64,000 nucleotides of DNA from DATKOF01 sp035524795 (GCA_035524795.1 DATKOF010000012.1:1-64000), one strand, 5' to 3'; positions 7,922 to 18,849 are shown, counted from the first letter of the stretch. Made by a program: numbers and translations. Notes: a model not told the origin generated them from the sequence alone.

Positions 7922-10349
7922 TTGTCCTCCCTGTCACGCTGGAGACGGCTGGCCGCACCGCGCCGGCTGCGCGCAAAATCCGTAGCGTCGCGAGCTTCAC
8001 CCCGTCGTTGATGAAAAACCACGCGAACGCATAACCCCACACTGCGCCGGCCCATTTCCAGCCGATCGCTGGCATGAACAGGCCGTAAATGCTGATCAGA
8101 GTGGCAATGACCTGCGTCGAGACCACCGCCCACAGCAGGATCGGCGCCGGCTTTTCTCTCCAGAATGCACGCGGCGTGCGGGTGATGAATATCGTCAAAT
8201 GGCCGGCCACCGACAGTTTCAGGTACATCAGCGTCTGTATCGTCCCGCGGTCGAGATGGAACACACGCTCTCCCAGGTAAAACAGTCCGAACGACGCGAC
8301 TACCCCGATCACGCCGAGCACGCCGGCCAGGCCCAGCACCTCGCGCATGTTCCAGGCCTCGGGCCGCATGGAAAAATGCGCGCGGTCGTAGGCGATCGAC
8401 AGGATCGCGCCGTCGTTGAGCAGCGCCAGCAATACGATCATGATCGCCGTTACCGGATAAAAATTGAATATCAGGATCGACAGCGTCATAAACAGTAGCA
8501 CGCGTATTGTCTCGGCGATGCGATAGGTCGCATAGCTGGTCATGCGCCGGAAAATCCGCCGGCTTTCCTGGATCGCCTCGATGATGACCGACAACCCGGG
8601 CTGCAATAACACGATGTCCGCCGCGGCGCGCGCCGCATCGGTTGCGCCGGACACCGCGATGCCGGCGTCGGCCTTCTTCAGCGCCGGCGCATCGTTGACG
8701 CCGTCGCCGGTCATGCCGACGATATGCCCGGCGTGCTGCAATGCTTCGACGATGCGGTACTTGTGCTCCGGAAATACCTGGGCAAAGCCGTCGGCCCGCT
8801 CGATAATCTTGTCAAGCTTCCCGTCCATGTGCTGTTCGCTGTCGCCGAAAAGGCGCGCGTCGATCAGATTTGTGCCGAGTCCGACTTTGCCGGCGATCTC
8901 CTTGCCGATCGCGAGTTGGTCGCCGGTCACCATCTTGACCCCGATGCCCATCTGGCGCGCCGCCTCGATCGTGGCCTTCGAATCCTCGCGCGGCGGGTCG
9001 AACAGCGGCAGGACACCGAGAAATCTCCACATCTCGCCGTCGGCGCGCGCGACGCCGAGCGAGCGATAGCCGCGCGACGCGAACTCGTTCACCGCCTTTT
9101 CGATTTCGCCCTTGTCCGCGTCGCTGGTCAGTTCCAGGATCACCTGCGGCGCTCCTTTGCTGACCTTGAAACGTTTGCCGTCCGGCCCGACGACCACGGC
9201 CTCGGTACGCTTGCTCACCGGGTCAAACGGCTGAAAATGTTCGATGTGGTAGCCAGACGTCGCCTTGGCGTCTTTCAGCGCGCCAAACACCGCGAGATCG
9301 ATCGTGTCCCGGTTCTCCGCGCGCGATGCGAGCGCGGCATTAAGGATCAGTTGCTGCGCGTCGATGCCTCCCAGGCAGTACGGCGTGCCGGCTTCGAGCT
9401 TGTTCTGCGTCAGCGTGCCGGTTTTGTCCGAGCACAGCACGTCCATGCCGGCCAGCTCCTCGATCGAAGCAAGCCGGCTGACAATCGCCTCCCTGTGCGC
9501 AAGCAGACGCGCGCCGACCGCCATCGTCACCGACAGCACGGTCGGCATCGCCACCGGAATCGCCGCGATCGTCAGCACCAGCGCGAACTGCAGCGTCGTG
9601 AACATCGGATCGCCGCGGTGGAGCGCAACGCCGATGATCAACGCCACCAGCGCCACTGCCAGCACGATCAGATGATTGCCGATATTGAGCACGGCCTTCT
9701 GAAAATGACTGCCACCCTGCACCGCGCCGACCAGCCGGGCGGTCTTGCCGAAATAGGTGTTCGATCCGGTCGTCGTGACCTGCGCATCGCTTTCGCCGCG
9801 CCGCACGATCGATCCGGAATAGACGCCCTCGCCCGCCTTGCGCTCGACCGGCAGCGATTCGCCGGTCAGCGCCGACTGGTCCACTTCGAGCGGATCGTCT
9901 TCGAGCAGCTGCGCATCGGCGGGCACGATATCGCCGATGCGGATGTGGATGCGGTCGCCGGGCACCAGTTCGCGCGCCGGCACCTCCCCCCAGCGGCCGT
10001 CGCGCCTGACCTTGGCGCGCAACGCGAGCTTGCGTTTGAGCGCTGCGATCGCATTGCCGGCCTGATATTCCTCCCAGAAGCCGACCGTCGCATTGACCAC
10101 CAGCAGCACGCTGATGATCACGAAATCAGCCCAGTGCTGCACCACGGCAGACAGCGCCGCCGCGATTTCGATCATCCACGGGATCGGCCCCCAGAAATGG
10201 GCCAGCAAATCGCGCAACGGGCTGCGCTCTTTTTCCGCGATTTCGTTGGGACCGTAATGTTCAAGCCGCCGCTCGGCCTCGGCGCTGCTCAGGCCGTCGG
10301 CCGGCGTTTCCGAAGAGTCCGGGTTCCCGCTGTTCTCGGTATCGCTCAT
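7902..10349 (-). CDS. plasma-membrane-type proton-pumping P-type ATPase
   Basis: An 815-residue P-type ATPase of the P3A (PMA1-like) class, predicted to export protons. Visible elements in order: actuator TGES (162-165), TM4 motif with IPVAMP, phosphorylation site DKTGT (Asp308), nucleotide-domain [10 protein letters not shown], and hinge [21 protein letters not shown] membrane C-terminal domain with several helices follows. The PVAMP sequence and the overall length match proton ATPases of fungi, plants, archaea and some bacteria rather than metal pumps. It lacks a metal-binding N-domain. Neighbours are a small coiled-coil protein upstream and PPK2 overlapping downstream. Acid tolerance or energising transport are the likely roles. 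Confidence 0.9.
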   Translation of the reverse strand: MSDTENSGNPDSSETPADGLSSAEAERRLEHYGPNEIAEKERSPLRDLLAHFWGPIPWMIEIAAALSAVVQHWADFVIISVLLVVNATVGFWEEYQAGNAIAALKRKLALRAKVRRDGRWGEVPARELVPGDRIHIRIGDIVPADAQLLEDDPLEVDQSALTGESLPVERKAGEGVYSGSIVRRGESDAQVTTTGSNTYFGKTARLVGAVQGGSHFQKAVLNIGNHLIVLAVALVALIIGVALHRGDPMFTTLQFALVLTIAAIPVAMPTVLSVTMAVGARLLAHREAIVSRLASIEELAGMDVLCSDKTGTLTQNKLEAGTPYCLGGIDAQQLILNAALASRAENRDTIDLAVFGALKDAKATSGYHIEHFQPFDPVSKRTEAVVVGPDGKRFKVSKGAPQVILELTSDADKGEIEKAVNEFASRGYRSLGVARADGEMWRFLGVLPLFDPPREDSKATIEAARQMGIGVKMVTGDQLAIGKEIAGKVGLGTNLIDARLFGDSEQHMDGKLDKIIERADGFAQVFPEHKYRIVEALQHAGHIVGMTGDGVNDAPALKKADAGIAVSGATDAARAAADIVLLQPGLSVIIEAIQESRRIFRRMTSYATYRIAETIRVLLFMTLSILIFNFYPVTAIMIVLLALLNDGAILSIAYDRAHFSMRPEAWNMREVLGLAGVLGVIGVVASFGLFYLGERVFHLDRGTIQTLMYLKLSVAGHLTIFITRTPRAFWREKPAPILLWAVVSTQVIATLISIYGLFMPAIGWKWAGAVWGYAFAWFFINDGVKLATLRILRAAGAVRPAVSSVTGRTIENQDR

Positions 10350-10384
10350 GCCTCGCTGCTCCAGTCGAAGCCGGCAGGCGTGCT

Positions 10385-10669
10385 TTACATGCCGAGAATG
10401 CGCCCGATTTCCGCGATGTACTGGCCGGCCTTCACCGTGTCGGCGACCGCGGTGTCCACCGCCCCGTCGAGCGCTTCGCGCACGCTGTGCAGTCCTTCGC
10501 GGATCCAGTGGTGCTTCTGCAGCGGCGCGTTCAGCACCCGTTTCAACGTCTCGACTTCGTCGCGCAGACGCTTGACGTCCTGCGAACCGCTACGCACTCG
10601 CGCCAGATCGAGTTCGAGCGCTTCGATCAGTTTCGATACTTTTTCGAGATCAACTTTTTCATCAGCCAT
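10385..10669 (-). CDS. small helical hypothetical protein
   Basis: I do not recognise a named family. The 94-residue product begins with a heptad-like helical region (roughly residues 5-55, ADEKVDLEKVSKLIEALELDLARV onward) that may form a coiled coil. A C-terminal part rich in Ala, Val and Gly follows (ALDGAVDTAVADTVKAGQYIAEI). The ATG at 10669 is preceded by GGAGTG, which favours it over codons further upstream. It lies 13 bp downstream of tyrS and 35 bp upstream of the proton ATPase on the same strand, so it could be a partner of the pump, but that is only context. Confidence 0.7.
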   Translation of the reverse strand: MADEKVDLEKVSKLIEALELDLARVRSGSQDVKRLRDEVETLKRVLNAPLQKHHWIREGLHSVREALDGAVDTAVADTVKAGQYIAEIGRILGM

Positions 10670-10682
10670 TGCGACACTCCAT

Positions 10683-11879
10683 TCACTTGACCGCAACACG
10701 CGCAAACTTGCGTTTGCCGACCTGCATCACGACCTGCTGCCCCTTGTTGAGCTTCAATGCCTTGTCGCTGACTTTCTCGCCGTCGAGCCTGACGCCGCCC
10801 TGCTCGATCATCCGCAGCGCCTCCGAGGTGCTCGCGGTCAGACCGGCCTGCTTCAGCGCATTGGCGATCGCGATGTCGCCGCCATCCGCCTTCACAATAA
10901 CATCGGGAATGTCATCGGGAATCTCGCCCTGTTTGAAGCGCGCCTCGAAATCAGTCAGCGCCGCGTCCGCCGCGGCCTTGCTGTGGAAGCGCGCGACGAT
11001 TTCCTGCGCGAACGCGACCTTGATGTCGCGCGGGTTGCGGCCTCCCTCGACATCCTTTTTCCACTTCGCGATCGCCGCCAGCGATTCGAACGACAGCAGT
11101 TCGATATAGCGCCACATCAATTCATCCGAGACCGACATCAGCTTGCCGAACATCTCGTTCGGCGCGTCGGTCACGCCGACGTAGTTGCCGAGCGACTTCG
11201 ACATCTTCTGCACGCCGTCGAGTCCTTCCAGCAGCGGCATGGTCAGGATGCACTGCTGCGGCTGGCCGTAGTGCCGCTGCAGTTCGCGCCCCATCAGCAG
11301 GTTGAATTTCTGGTCGGTGCCGCCGAGCTCGAGGTCAGCCTTCAGCGCGACCGAATCGTAGCCCTGCACCAGGGGATAGAGGAATTCATGGATCGCGATC
11401 GGCTGCTGCGCTTTGTAGCGCTTGCCGAAATCGTCGCGCTCGAGCATGCGCGCAACGGTGGAGGTCGAGGCAAGCCGGATCACGTCGGCCGGAGTCAGCT
11501 GGTCCATCCACGCCGAGTTGTAGGCGATCTCGATTTTTTTCTCGTCGAGGATTTTGAATACCTGCGTCTTATAGGTACTGGCATTGGTCTCGATTTCCGC
11601 GCGCGACAACGGCGGGCGCGTCGCATTCTTGCCGGTCGGATCGCCGATCATCCCGGTGAAATCGCCGATCAGAAAAATCACATGGTGGCCGAGCTCCTGC
11701 AGTTGCCGCAGCTTGTTCAGCAGCACGGTGTGGCCGAGGTGCAGGTCGGGCGCGGTCGGGTCGAAGCCGGCCTTGACGCGCAGCGGCCGGCCGGATTTGA
11801 GCTTGTCCGCCAATTCGGACTCGACCAGCAGCTCGTCGCAGCCACGCCTGATGATTTCGAGTTGTTCCTTCGGACTCAT
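10683..11879 (-). CDS. tyrS: tyrosyl-tRNA synthetase
   Basis: Charges tRNA-Tyr with tyrosine. The 398-residue product has the class I HIGH-like motif (DLHLGHTV), the KMSKS loop ([12 protein letters not shown]) and a C-terminal S4 RNA-binding domain ([21 protein letters not shown] onward). The ATG at 11879 (MSPKEQ) begins the conserved region; codons further upstream would add a non-conserved tail. It faces anmK across an 89-bp divergent gap, an arrangement common in Betaproteobacteria. Confidence 0.97.
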   Translation of the reverse strand: MSPKEQLEIIRRGCDELLVESELADKLKSGRPLRVKAGFDPTAPDLHLGHTVLLNKLRQLQELGHHVIFLIGDFTGMIGDPTGKNATRPPLSRAEIETNASTYKTQVFKILDEKKIEIAYNSAWMDQLTPADVIRLASTSTVARMLERDDFGKRYKAQQPIAIHEFLYPLVQGYDSVALKADLELGGTDQKFNLLMGRELQRHYGQPQQCILTMPLLEGLDGVQKMSKSLGNYVGVTDAPNEMFGKLMSVSDELMWRYIELLSFESLAAIAKWKKDVEGGRNPRDIKVAFAQEIVARFHSKAAADAALTDFEARFKQGEIPDDIPDVIVKADGGDIAIANALKQAGLTASTSEALRMIEQGGVRLDGEKVSDKALKLNKGQQVVMQVGKRKFARVAVK

Positions 11880-11968
11880 TGATTTTATCGGTGGGGCTGT
11901 TAACCTTCCGGCAATCCAGAACAGGATTCTAGCCTGAAAGACCACCTGCTTCACTCCGGCCAGCGCTT

Positions 11969-13060
11969 ATGTCAGAACTTTTCATCGGCCTGATGTCCGG
12001 CACCAGCCTCGACGGCGTCGACGCGGTACTCGCTGATTTCAGCGCACCGCAGCCGCGCCTGCTCGCCCACCATCACCGGCCGTTCGAGATCGCGCTGCGG
12101 CACGAGCTGCTGGTACTCAATCAGCAGGGCCACGACGAACTGCGCCTTGCCGCGCTCGCCGCCAACACGCTGTCGCGCGAATATGCGATCTGCGTGCAGG
12201 CGCTGCTCGACGCGGCCAACGCGGAAAGCAGCGCGGTCGCCGCGCTCGGCGCGCACGGCCAGACCGTGCGCCACCGGCCCGACCTCGGCTACACGCTCCA
12301 GCTCGTCAACGGCGCGCTGCTTGCCGAGCTGACCGGCATCGATGTCGTCTGCGATTTCAGGAGCCGCGACATCGCCGCCGGCGGCCACGGCGCGCCGCTC
12401 GCGCCGGCGTTCCATCAGGCCGTGTTCGCCAGCCGCGACGCACACCGCGTGATCGTCAACATCGGCGGCATCGCCAACCTGACCGACCTGCCGCCGGACG
12501 GCAAGGTCAGCGGTTTCGACTGCGGCCCCGGCAATCTGCTGCTCGACGCGTGGGCGCAGCAGCATCTGCACCAGCCGTTCGACCGCGACGGCGCGTGGGC
12601 GCATAGCGGGCGCGTGCTGCCGGAACTGCTCGGCAAGTTGTGCGGGCACGAATTCTTCCGCCGCGTGCCGCCGAAAAGCGCGGGGCGCGAAACTTTCAAT
12701 CTGGAATGGCTGGAACCGCTGCTGCCGAAAAATGTAACGGCTGCCGATGTGCAGGCGACGCTGCTCGCGCTGACCGCCGGCGCGATCGCCGACGCAGTCG
12801 AAATGTTCTGCGGCAGTGCGTGCGAGGTCTATCTATGCGGCGGTGGCGCGCGCAATGCGGCGCTGGTGAAATTGCTTGAAGAACAGCTAAAAGACCGCAA
12901 GGTCGCGGCGACCGATGCGCTCGGCATCAAAGCCGAGCACGTCGAAGCGCTCGCCTTCGCCTGGCTTGCGCGGCAGCGGCTGCGCGGCGAACCGGGCAAT
13001 CTGCCGGCGGTCACCGGTGCGCGCGGGGCGCGAGTGCTGGGCGCGGTTTATCAGAAATGA
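11969..13060 (+). CDS. anmK: anhydro-N-acetylmuramic acid kinase
   Basis: Phosphorylates and opens 1,6-anhydro-MurNAc during recycling of peptidoglycan fragments. The 363-residue protein opens with GLMSGTSLDGVDAVLADF, the family ATP-binding start. It continues with GAHGQTVRHRP, the NIGGIANLT motif and a C-terminal CGGGARNAALVKLLEEQL stretch. Its substrate is made by lytic transglycosylases such as MltA, which is also encoded in this window. In related genomes erpA usually follows closely, but here an unrelated ATPase gene lies between them. Confidence 0.96.
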   Translation: MSELFIGLMSGTSLDGVDAVLADFSAPQPRLLAHHHRPFEIALRHELLVLNQQGHDELRLAALAANTLSREYAICVQALLDAANAESSAVAALGAHGQTVRHRPDLGYTLQLVNGALLAELTGIDVVCDFRSRDIAAGGHGAPLAPAFHQAVFASRDAHRVIVNIGGIANLTDLPPDGKVSGFDCGPGNLLLDAWAQQHLHQPFDRDGAWAHSGRVLPELLGKLCGHEFFRRVPPKSAGRETFNLEWLEPLLPKNVTAADVQATLLALTAGAIADAVEMFCGSACEVYLCGGGARNAALVKLLEEQLKDRKVAATDALGIKAEHVEALAFAWLARQRLRGEPGNLPAVTGARGARVLGAVYQK

Positions 13061-13239
13061 CATAAACTTCATCAACAACTTGTCCGGTTTTTGTCCACCC
13101 GTCACATCACTCGAAATTCGTATGATTCCATAACAACCTGATTCACAAATCACTTATAAAGACTGACTTTTAATAGGGGTATATGATAGATGTCATTTCG
13201 TACCTCTGTTAAATGTTGGGCTCAGGAACTGAAAGACAT

Positions 13240-14739
13240 ATGAAACAACTTGCCATAGTAGAGAACTTTGGCGGAACTGACGCAGACAACGACGATATTC
13301 TGCTTCAGGCATTCGAGGACCATGAAGCATACCGTGACGTGCTGGCTTTCCGCCGACACATGATCATTGGAAAGAAGGGAAGTGGGAAGACGGCAATCTT
13401 CAAGAAGCTGCTGACAACCAAGGCCCACGACTTTTTCGCATATGGACACACCTTCTCGGACTACCCTTGGCATCACCACGAGAAACAAGCGCGGATAGGA
13501 ATCCCCGATTTCGAAAAATATACGCACAGTTGGAAGTACCTCATTCTGCTTTCTGCCGCAAAAATCGCGCTGAACAATGACCAATCCCTACCTGTTGACA
13601 CAGCCTCGATGGACGACATGGTGCGTCTAGAATCGTTTGTTGTGGACACGTACGGCAGTCGTGATCCGGACTTAACGCAAGTGTTTAGTCCGACCCGAAA
13701 CTTAAAACTCAAGCCGTATTTCGAATTAGATTGGAAAATTCTGAAAGCAGGAATTTCGCCGGAATCGGTACCTGTGGCAGAACTACCGACGATTGTTCAG
13801 GAGGTGAATGCAGCACTGACTCACACCGTTCTCCACTGCCTCAATTCCAACCACCAGTATTTTATCGCGTTTGACCAACTTGATTTGGGCTTCGAACGAG
13901 AATCGCCAGAGTACGCGAACCGGCTGATCGGACTGCTGCTGGCAAGTCGCGACATCAACTTGGCCGCGCGCGGCGCCGGCATTCAACTGTTCGTCGTGAT
14001 CTTTCTACGCGACGACATCTATGACTGTCTCCATTTTGAAGACAAGAATAAGATGACGGAGAACTATGTATCCCTGATTGAGTGGGATACAGCACGCACT
14101 CAAAAGACGCTCAAGGCGCTGATGGAAAAGCGGTTCGTAATTGTTCTTGGCGATGCTCAAGACCGGCTTATTACGTGGGACAGAGTGTTTAACGAGGCTC
14201 GTGAAATGCCCGGCCATCAGTCCAAATATGACCACATGCGCGATCGCACGTACCTACGCCCGCGAGACATAATCAAGTTCAGCAATTGCGCGCTAACACA
14301 GTTCAAACAGAGGGTTGCCAAAGGCGGCAGCCTACCCGACAGCACAGACAAAATTGACAATGTTGATGTCCACAACGCGCGGGTCGAGTACAGCGAGTAC
14401 TTCTTAAAGGAAATCGACGATGAAGTGCACAAACACTTGCCAGACTATGAGAAGCATCTTGATGTATTACGCGCACTTGGCAAATGGCAATTTGACCGAG
14501 AAGAATTTGACGCGACCTATGCAAAGCACTACCCGGGAGCCGCGCTGTCCCCCGTGCAAGCACTTGAAGCGCTCTATGACTATTCGCTCATAGGATTCTA
14601 CAGAGCGGGCGGTCGTGGCTTCGGGGGCTCAGAGTACATGTTCAAGTACCGCGAGCTAAGGGCAAGATTTGATTCGACGGCGATTCGCTTCAGGATTCAT
14701 CCGGGACTAATCGAGGTGATGGGCGTGAAAAAGGCATGA
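13240..14739 (+). CDS. P-loop ATPase of the Sll1717 type
   Basis: A 499-residue soluble ATPase with no close tie to its neighbours. Walker A GKKGSGKT is at residues 44-51 and a Walker B-like YFIAFDQLD at 207-215. A long helical region and a C-terminal part with winged-helix character (about 400-480) follow. It matches what I know as the Sll1717-family P-loop ATPases, whose function is undescribed; related STAND- or KAP-like NTPases often act in phage defence. The ATG at 13240 is chosen because an AGGAA ribosome site precedes it. The gene and its 180-bp AT-rich upstream region have a lower GC content than the flanks, which suggests transfer. Confidence 0.78.
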   Translation: MKQLAIVENFGGTDADNDDILLQAFEDHEAYRDVLAFRRHMIIGKKGSGKTAIFKKLLTTKAHDFFAYGHTFSDYPWHHHEKQARIGIPDFEKYTHSWKYLILLSAAKIALNNDQSLPVDTASMDDMVRLESFVVDTYGSRDPDLTQVFSPTRNLKLKPYFELDWKILKAGISPESVPVAELPTIVQEVNAALTHTVLHCLNSNHQYFIAFDQLDLGFERESPEYANRLIGLLLASRDINLAARGAGIQLFVVIFLRDDIYDCLHFEDKNKMTENYVSLIEWDTARTQKTLKALMEKRFVIVLGDAQDRLITWDRVFNEAREMPGHQSKYDHMRDRTYLRPRDIIKFSNCALTQFKQRVAKGGSLPDSTDKIDNVDVHNARVEYSEYFLKEIDDEVHKHLPDYEKHLDVLRALGKWQFDREEFDATYAKHYPGAALSPVQALEALYDYSLIGFYRAGGRGFGGSEYMFKYRELRARFDSTAIRFRIHPGLIEVMGVKKA

Positions 14740-14763
14740 GTCCACCAAAGGTTAAATCACCCC

Positions 14764-14799
14764 CCAACAAAAAGGGCGCCGCAGCGCCCTTTTTGTTGG
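14764..14799. terminator. bidirectional terminator between the ATPase and erpA
   Basis: A perfect 16-bp inverted repeat (14764-14779 with 14784-14799) has a 4-base CGCA loop. The stem begins AACAAAAAGGGCGC, so each strand ends its GC stem in a run of T. It should stop transcription of the converging ATPase and erpA genes. Confidence 0.9.
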
Positions 14800-14811
14800 A
14801 TCAAACCAGTT

Positions 14812-15165
14812 TTATCCCGCCGAAAACGAAGACCCGCAGCCGCAGGTGGAAGTCGCGTTGGGATTCTTGATCACGAACTGCGCACCTTCGGCGTTTTCCT
14901 GATAGTCGATTTCCGCGCCCATCAAATACTGCAGGCTCATCGGATCGACCAGCAGCGTGACGCCGCCTTTCTGCATCGAAGTGTCGTCTTCGGCGGCCTG
15001 TTCGTCGAACGTGAAGCCGTACTGGAAGCCGGAGCAGCCGCCGCCGCTGACGAACACGCGCAGCTTGAGTTCGGGATTGCCTTCCTCGTCGATCAATTGC
15101 TTGACCTTGGCCGCCGCGCTGTCGGTGAACACCAGCGGGGTCGGAATTTCAGTGACTGCGTTCAT
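14812..15165 (-). CDS. erpA: iron-sulfur cluster insertion protein ErpA
   Basis: A-type carrier that delivers Fe-S clusters to apoproteins, including enzymes of isoprenoid synthesis. The 117 residues contain the three conserved Cys: one in [12 protein letters not shown] and two in STCGCGSSF near the C-terminus. The ATG at 15165 follows a GAGGAAAG ribosome site; an in-frame ATG 12 bp upstream is less well placed. It lies directly downstream of the bactofilin gene with 15 bp between them. Confidence 0.96.
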   Translation of the reverse strand: MNAVTEIPTPLVFTDSAAAKVKQLIDEEGNPELKLRVFVSGGGCSGFQYGFTFDEQAAEDDTSMQKGGVTLLVDPMSLQYLMGAEIDYQENAEGAQFVIKNPNATSTCGCGSSFSAG

Positions 15166-15180
15166 TGCTTTCCTCAAAAG

Positions 15181-15612
15181 TTATTCGGCGACGGCCGGCT
15201 TGATCGGCACCACTTTTTCGCTGGCGCCGTCGGCATGGTAAACGAACCGCCCCTGCACCACCGCGCCATGCTGCATCTCGAGCGTGCGGTAGTAAACATC
15301 CCCTGTGACATTGGCCTTGGCCTGCAGTTCCGCATAATCGGCCGCGTGCACCGGGCCGACGATGGTGCCGTTGACAACGATGTGCGAGACCCGCACTTCG
15401 CCCTCGATCCGCGCATGCTCCGACAGCACCAGCGTGCCGGGCTTGTCTTCCGCCGCGCAGACGTTGCCGCGCACGTGACCGTCGATGCGCAGGCCGCCGG
15501 TGAACGTGACATTGCCCTCGACCGTGGTGCCGGCGCCGATCAGGCTGTCGATGCGGTTCTGCGGCTTGCTGCTCCGGCCGCTTCTGTCTTTGCTTTTCCC
15601 ATTTCCAAACAT
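15181..15612 (-). CDS. bactofilin, polymer-forming cytoskeletal protein
   Basis: A 143-residue bactofilin (DUF583). The central right-handed beta-helix is made of repeated hydrophobic/glycine turns (for example NVTFTGGLRIDGHVRGNV, LVLSEHARIEGEVRV, IVVNGTIVGPVHA). It is flanked by a charged flexible N-terminus (MFGNGKSKDRSGRSSK) and a short C-terminal tail. Such proteins polymerise without nucleotide and organise cell-wall enzymes or polar structures. Sequence immediately upstream encodes a membrane coiled-coil protein with only 14 bp between them, which could be its membrane partner. Confidence 0.93.
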   Translation of the reverse strand: MFGNGKSKDRSGRSSKPQNRIDSLIGAGTTVEGNVTFTGGLRIDGHVRGNVCAAEDKPGTLVLSEHARIEGEVRVSHIVVNGTIVGPVHAADYAELQAKANVTGDVYYRTLEMQHGAVVQGRFVYHADGASEKVVPIKPAVAE

Positions 15613-15626
15613 GTGCGCTTCCCTCA

Positions 15627-16346
15627 TCACGGAGTGGCGGACTGAATCAGTTTCGGATCGTTGCTGCCGCTTTCGAATACCCGCACCTGCACGCCTTTCA
15701 CCTCGGCACCGGGCGCGACGCGAAAGACGCCCTCGACGCGCTGGTAAAACCGGAAGTTCAGCCGGTAGGGTTGCGAGTCCTGCGCTGCGCCTTCGGGCGG
15801 CAGAGTCATCACCGAATTTCCGTTATCTTGATGCAAACTGACCACCAATTGCAAGTTGCCCTGGAAATTGGCGGCGCGCCGTCCGGTCTGCATTACCAGC
15901 AGCCGGTAATGGTATTCGCCGGGCAGCGTGCCGGGATCGATCTTGAAACGGTTGATGGAAATGCCGCCCTCCTTGCCGCCGGCCGGCATCAGCGTCTCGA
16001 AAAACGCGAGGTCTTCCTTCAGCGCCGCGTTCTGGTCGCCCAGCGTTTTGACCTGCTGGCCGAGGTCGTCGTAGGCACTGTGGTCGATCTGCCGCTGGCG
16101 CTCGCTCTGCGCGAGATTGGCGCGCAACTCGGCATTTTCCTGCTGCAGGCGGCCGTTCTCGGCGGACAGCCGCTGCTGTTCGCTGTCGGCTTCGCTGTGC
16201 TCGAAGCCGGCGAAGCGCAGCCCGAAATCGTAGGCCGAGCGCGTCGCTATCACCACCACTACCGACAGCAGGATCAATCCGGACCAGCGCAGATACCACG
16301 GCACCGCGGGCCGCACCGCCACGCGCGGCGCCGTGATGCTGAACAT
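15627..16346 (-). CDS. membrane-anchored coiled-coil protein, DUF6776-like
   Basis: A 239-residue protein with one N-terminal transmembrane helix (WSGLILLSVVVVIATRSAYDFG). A long coiled coil follows (about 50-115; RLSAENGRLQQENAELRANLAQ and on), then a C-terminal beta-rich periplasmic domain ending near GVQVRVFESGSND. This matches the DUF6776 family found beside bactofilins in Betaproteobacteria. The ATG at 16346 has AGGAAA upstream; starting earlier would read into argC. A role in envelope organisation with the adjacent bactofilin is likely but untested. Confidence 0.8.
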   Translation of the reverse strand: MFSITAPRVAVRPAVPWYLRWSGLILLSVVVVIATRSAYDFGLRFAGFEHSEADSEQQRLSAENGRLQQENAELRANLAQSERQRQIDHSAYDDLGQQVKTLGDQNAALKEDLAFFETLMPAGGKEGGISINRFKIDPGTLPGEYHYRLLVMQTGRRAANFQGNLQLVVSLHQDNGNSVMTLPPEGAAQDSQPYRLNFRFYQRVEGVFRVAPGAEVKGVQVRVFESGSNDPKLIQSATP

Positions 16347-16363
16347 GCGCTTGAATTTCCTGA

Positions 16364-17404
<1,041 letters not shown>

Positions 17405-17443
17405 CTGCCTCTCCGCAATGGGTGATGCCAGATTATACAAATG

Positions 17444-17469
17444 AAAAAGCCGCCCGCAGGCGGCTTTTT
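17444..17469 (-). terminator. rpsI terminator
   Basis: A perfect 11-bp stem, AAAAAGCCGCC paired with GGCGGCTTTTT, has a CGCA loop and lies 22 bp past the rpsI stop codon. The T-run on the minus strand makes it a standard intrinsic terminator for rplM-rpsI. The loop is the same CGCA as in the 14764-14799 terminator. Confidence 0.9.
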
Positions 17470-17491
17470 CGCACGAACAACTTGCCCGCGA

Positions 17492-17893
17492 TCAACGTTT
17501 GGAGAATTGTTTGCGGCGGCGCGCCTTGTGCAGGCCAACCTTCTTGCGCTCGACCTCGCGCGCATCGCGCGTGACCAGCCCGGCCTTTTTCAGCGCCGCC
17601 TTCAGCGTCTCGTCGTAATCGATCAGCGCGCGCGTGATGCCGTGGCGCACCGCGCCGGCCTGCCCCGATTCGCCGCCGCCGTCGACGTTGACCAGGATGT
17701 CGAACGCGGACAGCCGGTCGGTCAGCACCAGTGGCTGGCGCACGATCATGCGGCCGGTTTCGCGCGAGAAAAACTCGTCGACCGGCTTGCCGTTGACGGT
17801 GAAGGCGCCCTTGCCGGGCTTGATGAACACGCGCGCGACCGCGGTCTTGCGGCGGCCGGTGCCGTAGTTGTGCTGGGGTTGCTTGGCTGCCAT
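17492..17893 (-). CDS. rpsI: 30S ribosomal protein S9
   Basis: Small-subunit ribosomal protein whose C-terminal tail reaches the P site. The 133-residue product has the family start [15 protein letters not shown], the central [33 protein letters not shown] stretch and the basic tail ending in KRR-QFSKR. It is directly downstream of rplM with an 8-bp gap, the conserved bacterial order, and is closed by the terminator at 17444-17469. Confidence 0.98.
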   Translation of the reverse strand: MAAKQPQHNYGTGRRKTAVARVFIKPGKGAFTVNGKPVDEFFSRETGRMIVRQPLVLTDRLSAFDILVNVDGGGESGQAGAVRHGITRALIDYDETLKAALKKAGLVTRDAREVERKKVGLHKARRRKQFSKR

Positions 17894-17901
17894 GAGGTGC
17901 C

Positions 17902-18333
17902 TTATTTGATGTCGAGCGGTTTCGGCTGCTGCGCGCTGTGCGGATGCGCGGTGCCGGCGTAGACCTTGAGCTTCTTCAGCATCGCGTAGCCGAGCGGGCC
18001 TTTCGGCAGCATGCCCTTGACCGCGATTTCGAGCACGCGGCGCGGGTGCTTCGCGAGCAGCTTGGTGAAATTGGTGGTGCGCAGACCGCCCGGATAAGTG
18101 GTGTGGCGGTGATACAGCTTGTCGGTCGCCTTGTTGCCGGTCACGCGCAGCTTATCGGCGTTGACCACCACGATATAATCGCCGGTGTCGACGTGCGGCG
18201 TGAATTCGGGCTTGTGCTTGCCGCGCAGCCGCAGCGCGAGCTGCGAAGCGAGGCGGCCCAGCACCTTGTCCTGCGCGTCGACCAGGTACCAGTCGCGCTT
18301 GATGGTTTCGGCTTTCGCCGTGAAAGTCTTCAT
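17902..18333 (-). CDS. rplM: 50S ribosomal protein L13
   Basis: Early-assembling large-subunit ribosomal protein. The 143-residue product begins [20 protein letters not shown] and carries the typical [26 protein letters not shown] and [19 protein letters not shown] segments. First gene of the rplM-rpsI operon. The promoter should lie in the 78-bp divergent gap shared with osmC (18334-18411), although no strong consensus is obvious there. Confidence 0.98.
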   Translation of the reverse strand: MKTFTAKAETIKRDWYLVDAQDKVLGRLASQLALRLRGKHKPEFTPHVDTGDYIVVVNADKLRVTGNKATDKLYHRHTTYPGGLRTTNFTKLLAKHPRRVLEIAVKGMLPKGPLGYAMLKKLKVYAGTAHPHSAQQPKPLDIK

Positions 18334-18411
18334 GATCCGAACCGGCTGAAACGACGGAAAGGCGCGGATTCTATTGCAGAAACGGACAGCGTGTCAAATG
18401 GGGAAAGCGGC

Positions 18412-18828
18412 ATGAAAGCGCGCATCAAATGGGTCGAAAACGTGTGCTTCGTCGGCGAATCCGGCAGCGGACACGCCATAGTGATGGACGGCGCGCCGGA
18501 AGGCGGCGGCCGCAACCTCGGCCCGCGGCCGATGGAAACCGTGCTGCTCGGCACCGGTGCCTGCACCGCCTACGATGTCGTGCATATTCTGAAGAAGGCG
18601 CGCGCCCAGATCACCGACTGCGTGGTCGAGATCGACTCCGAGCGCGCGACCGAAGACCCGAAAGTCTTCACCAAAATCCACATGCATTTCATCGTCACCG
18701 GCAAAGACCTGAAGCCGGCGCAGGTCGAACGCGCGATCAAGCTGTCAGCGGAAAAATACTGCTCGGCATCGATCATGCTCGCCAAGACCGCACAGATTAC
18801 GCACGACTACGAAATTCTTGAAGGCTAG
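18412..18828 (+). CDS. OsmC family peroxiredoxin-like protein
   Basis: A 138-residue OsmC/Ohr superfamily protein of the YhfA-like subgroup. The two family Cys residues are visible, in GTGACTAYDVVHILKK and in EKYCSASIMLAKTA. Members are thiol-dependent peroxidases or have unknown substrates. The ATG at 18412 is the start of the conserved region; upstream sequence in the same frame is antisense to rplM and not coding. Its 3' end (18744-18828) is repeated about 800 bp downstream in a decayed copy, see the remnant at 19511-19624. Confidence 0.92.
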   Translation: MKARIKWVENVCFVGESGSGHAIVMDGAPEGGGRNLGPRPMETVLLGTGACTAYDVVHILKKARAQITDCVVEIDSERATEDPKVFTKIHMHFIVTGKDLKPAQVERAIKLSAEKYCSASIMLAKTAQITHDYEILEG

Positions 18829-18849
18829 ACGCAAGGTTGAACCGAACAT

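Noticed and set aside
8724..11882. A 1052-codon open frame on the plus strand
   Set aside because: It lies antisense to the proton ATPase, the coiled-coil protein and tyrS, all of which have clear motifs. It is rich in Arg, Ala and His from reading high-GC codons backwards, and no family pattern is present.
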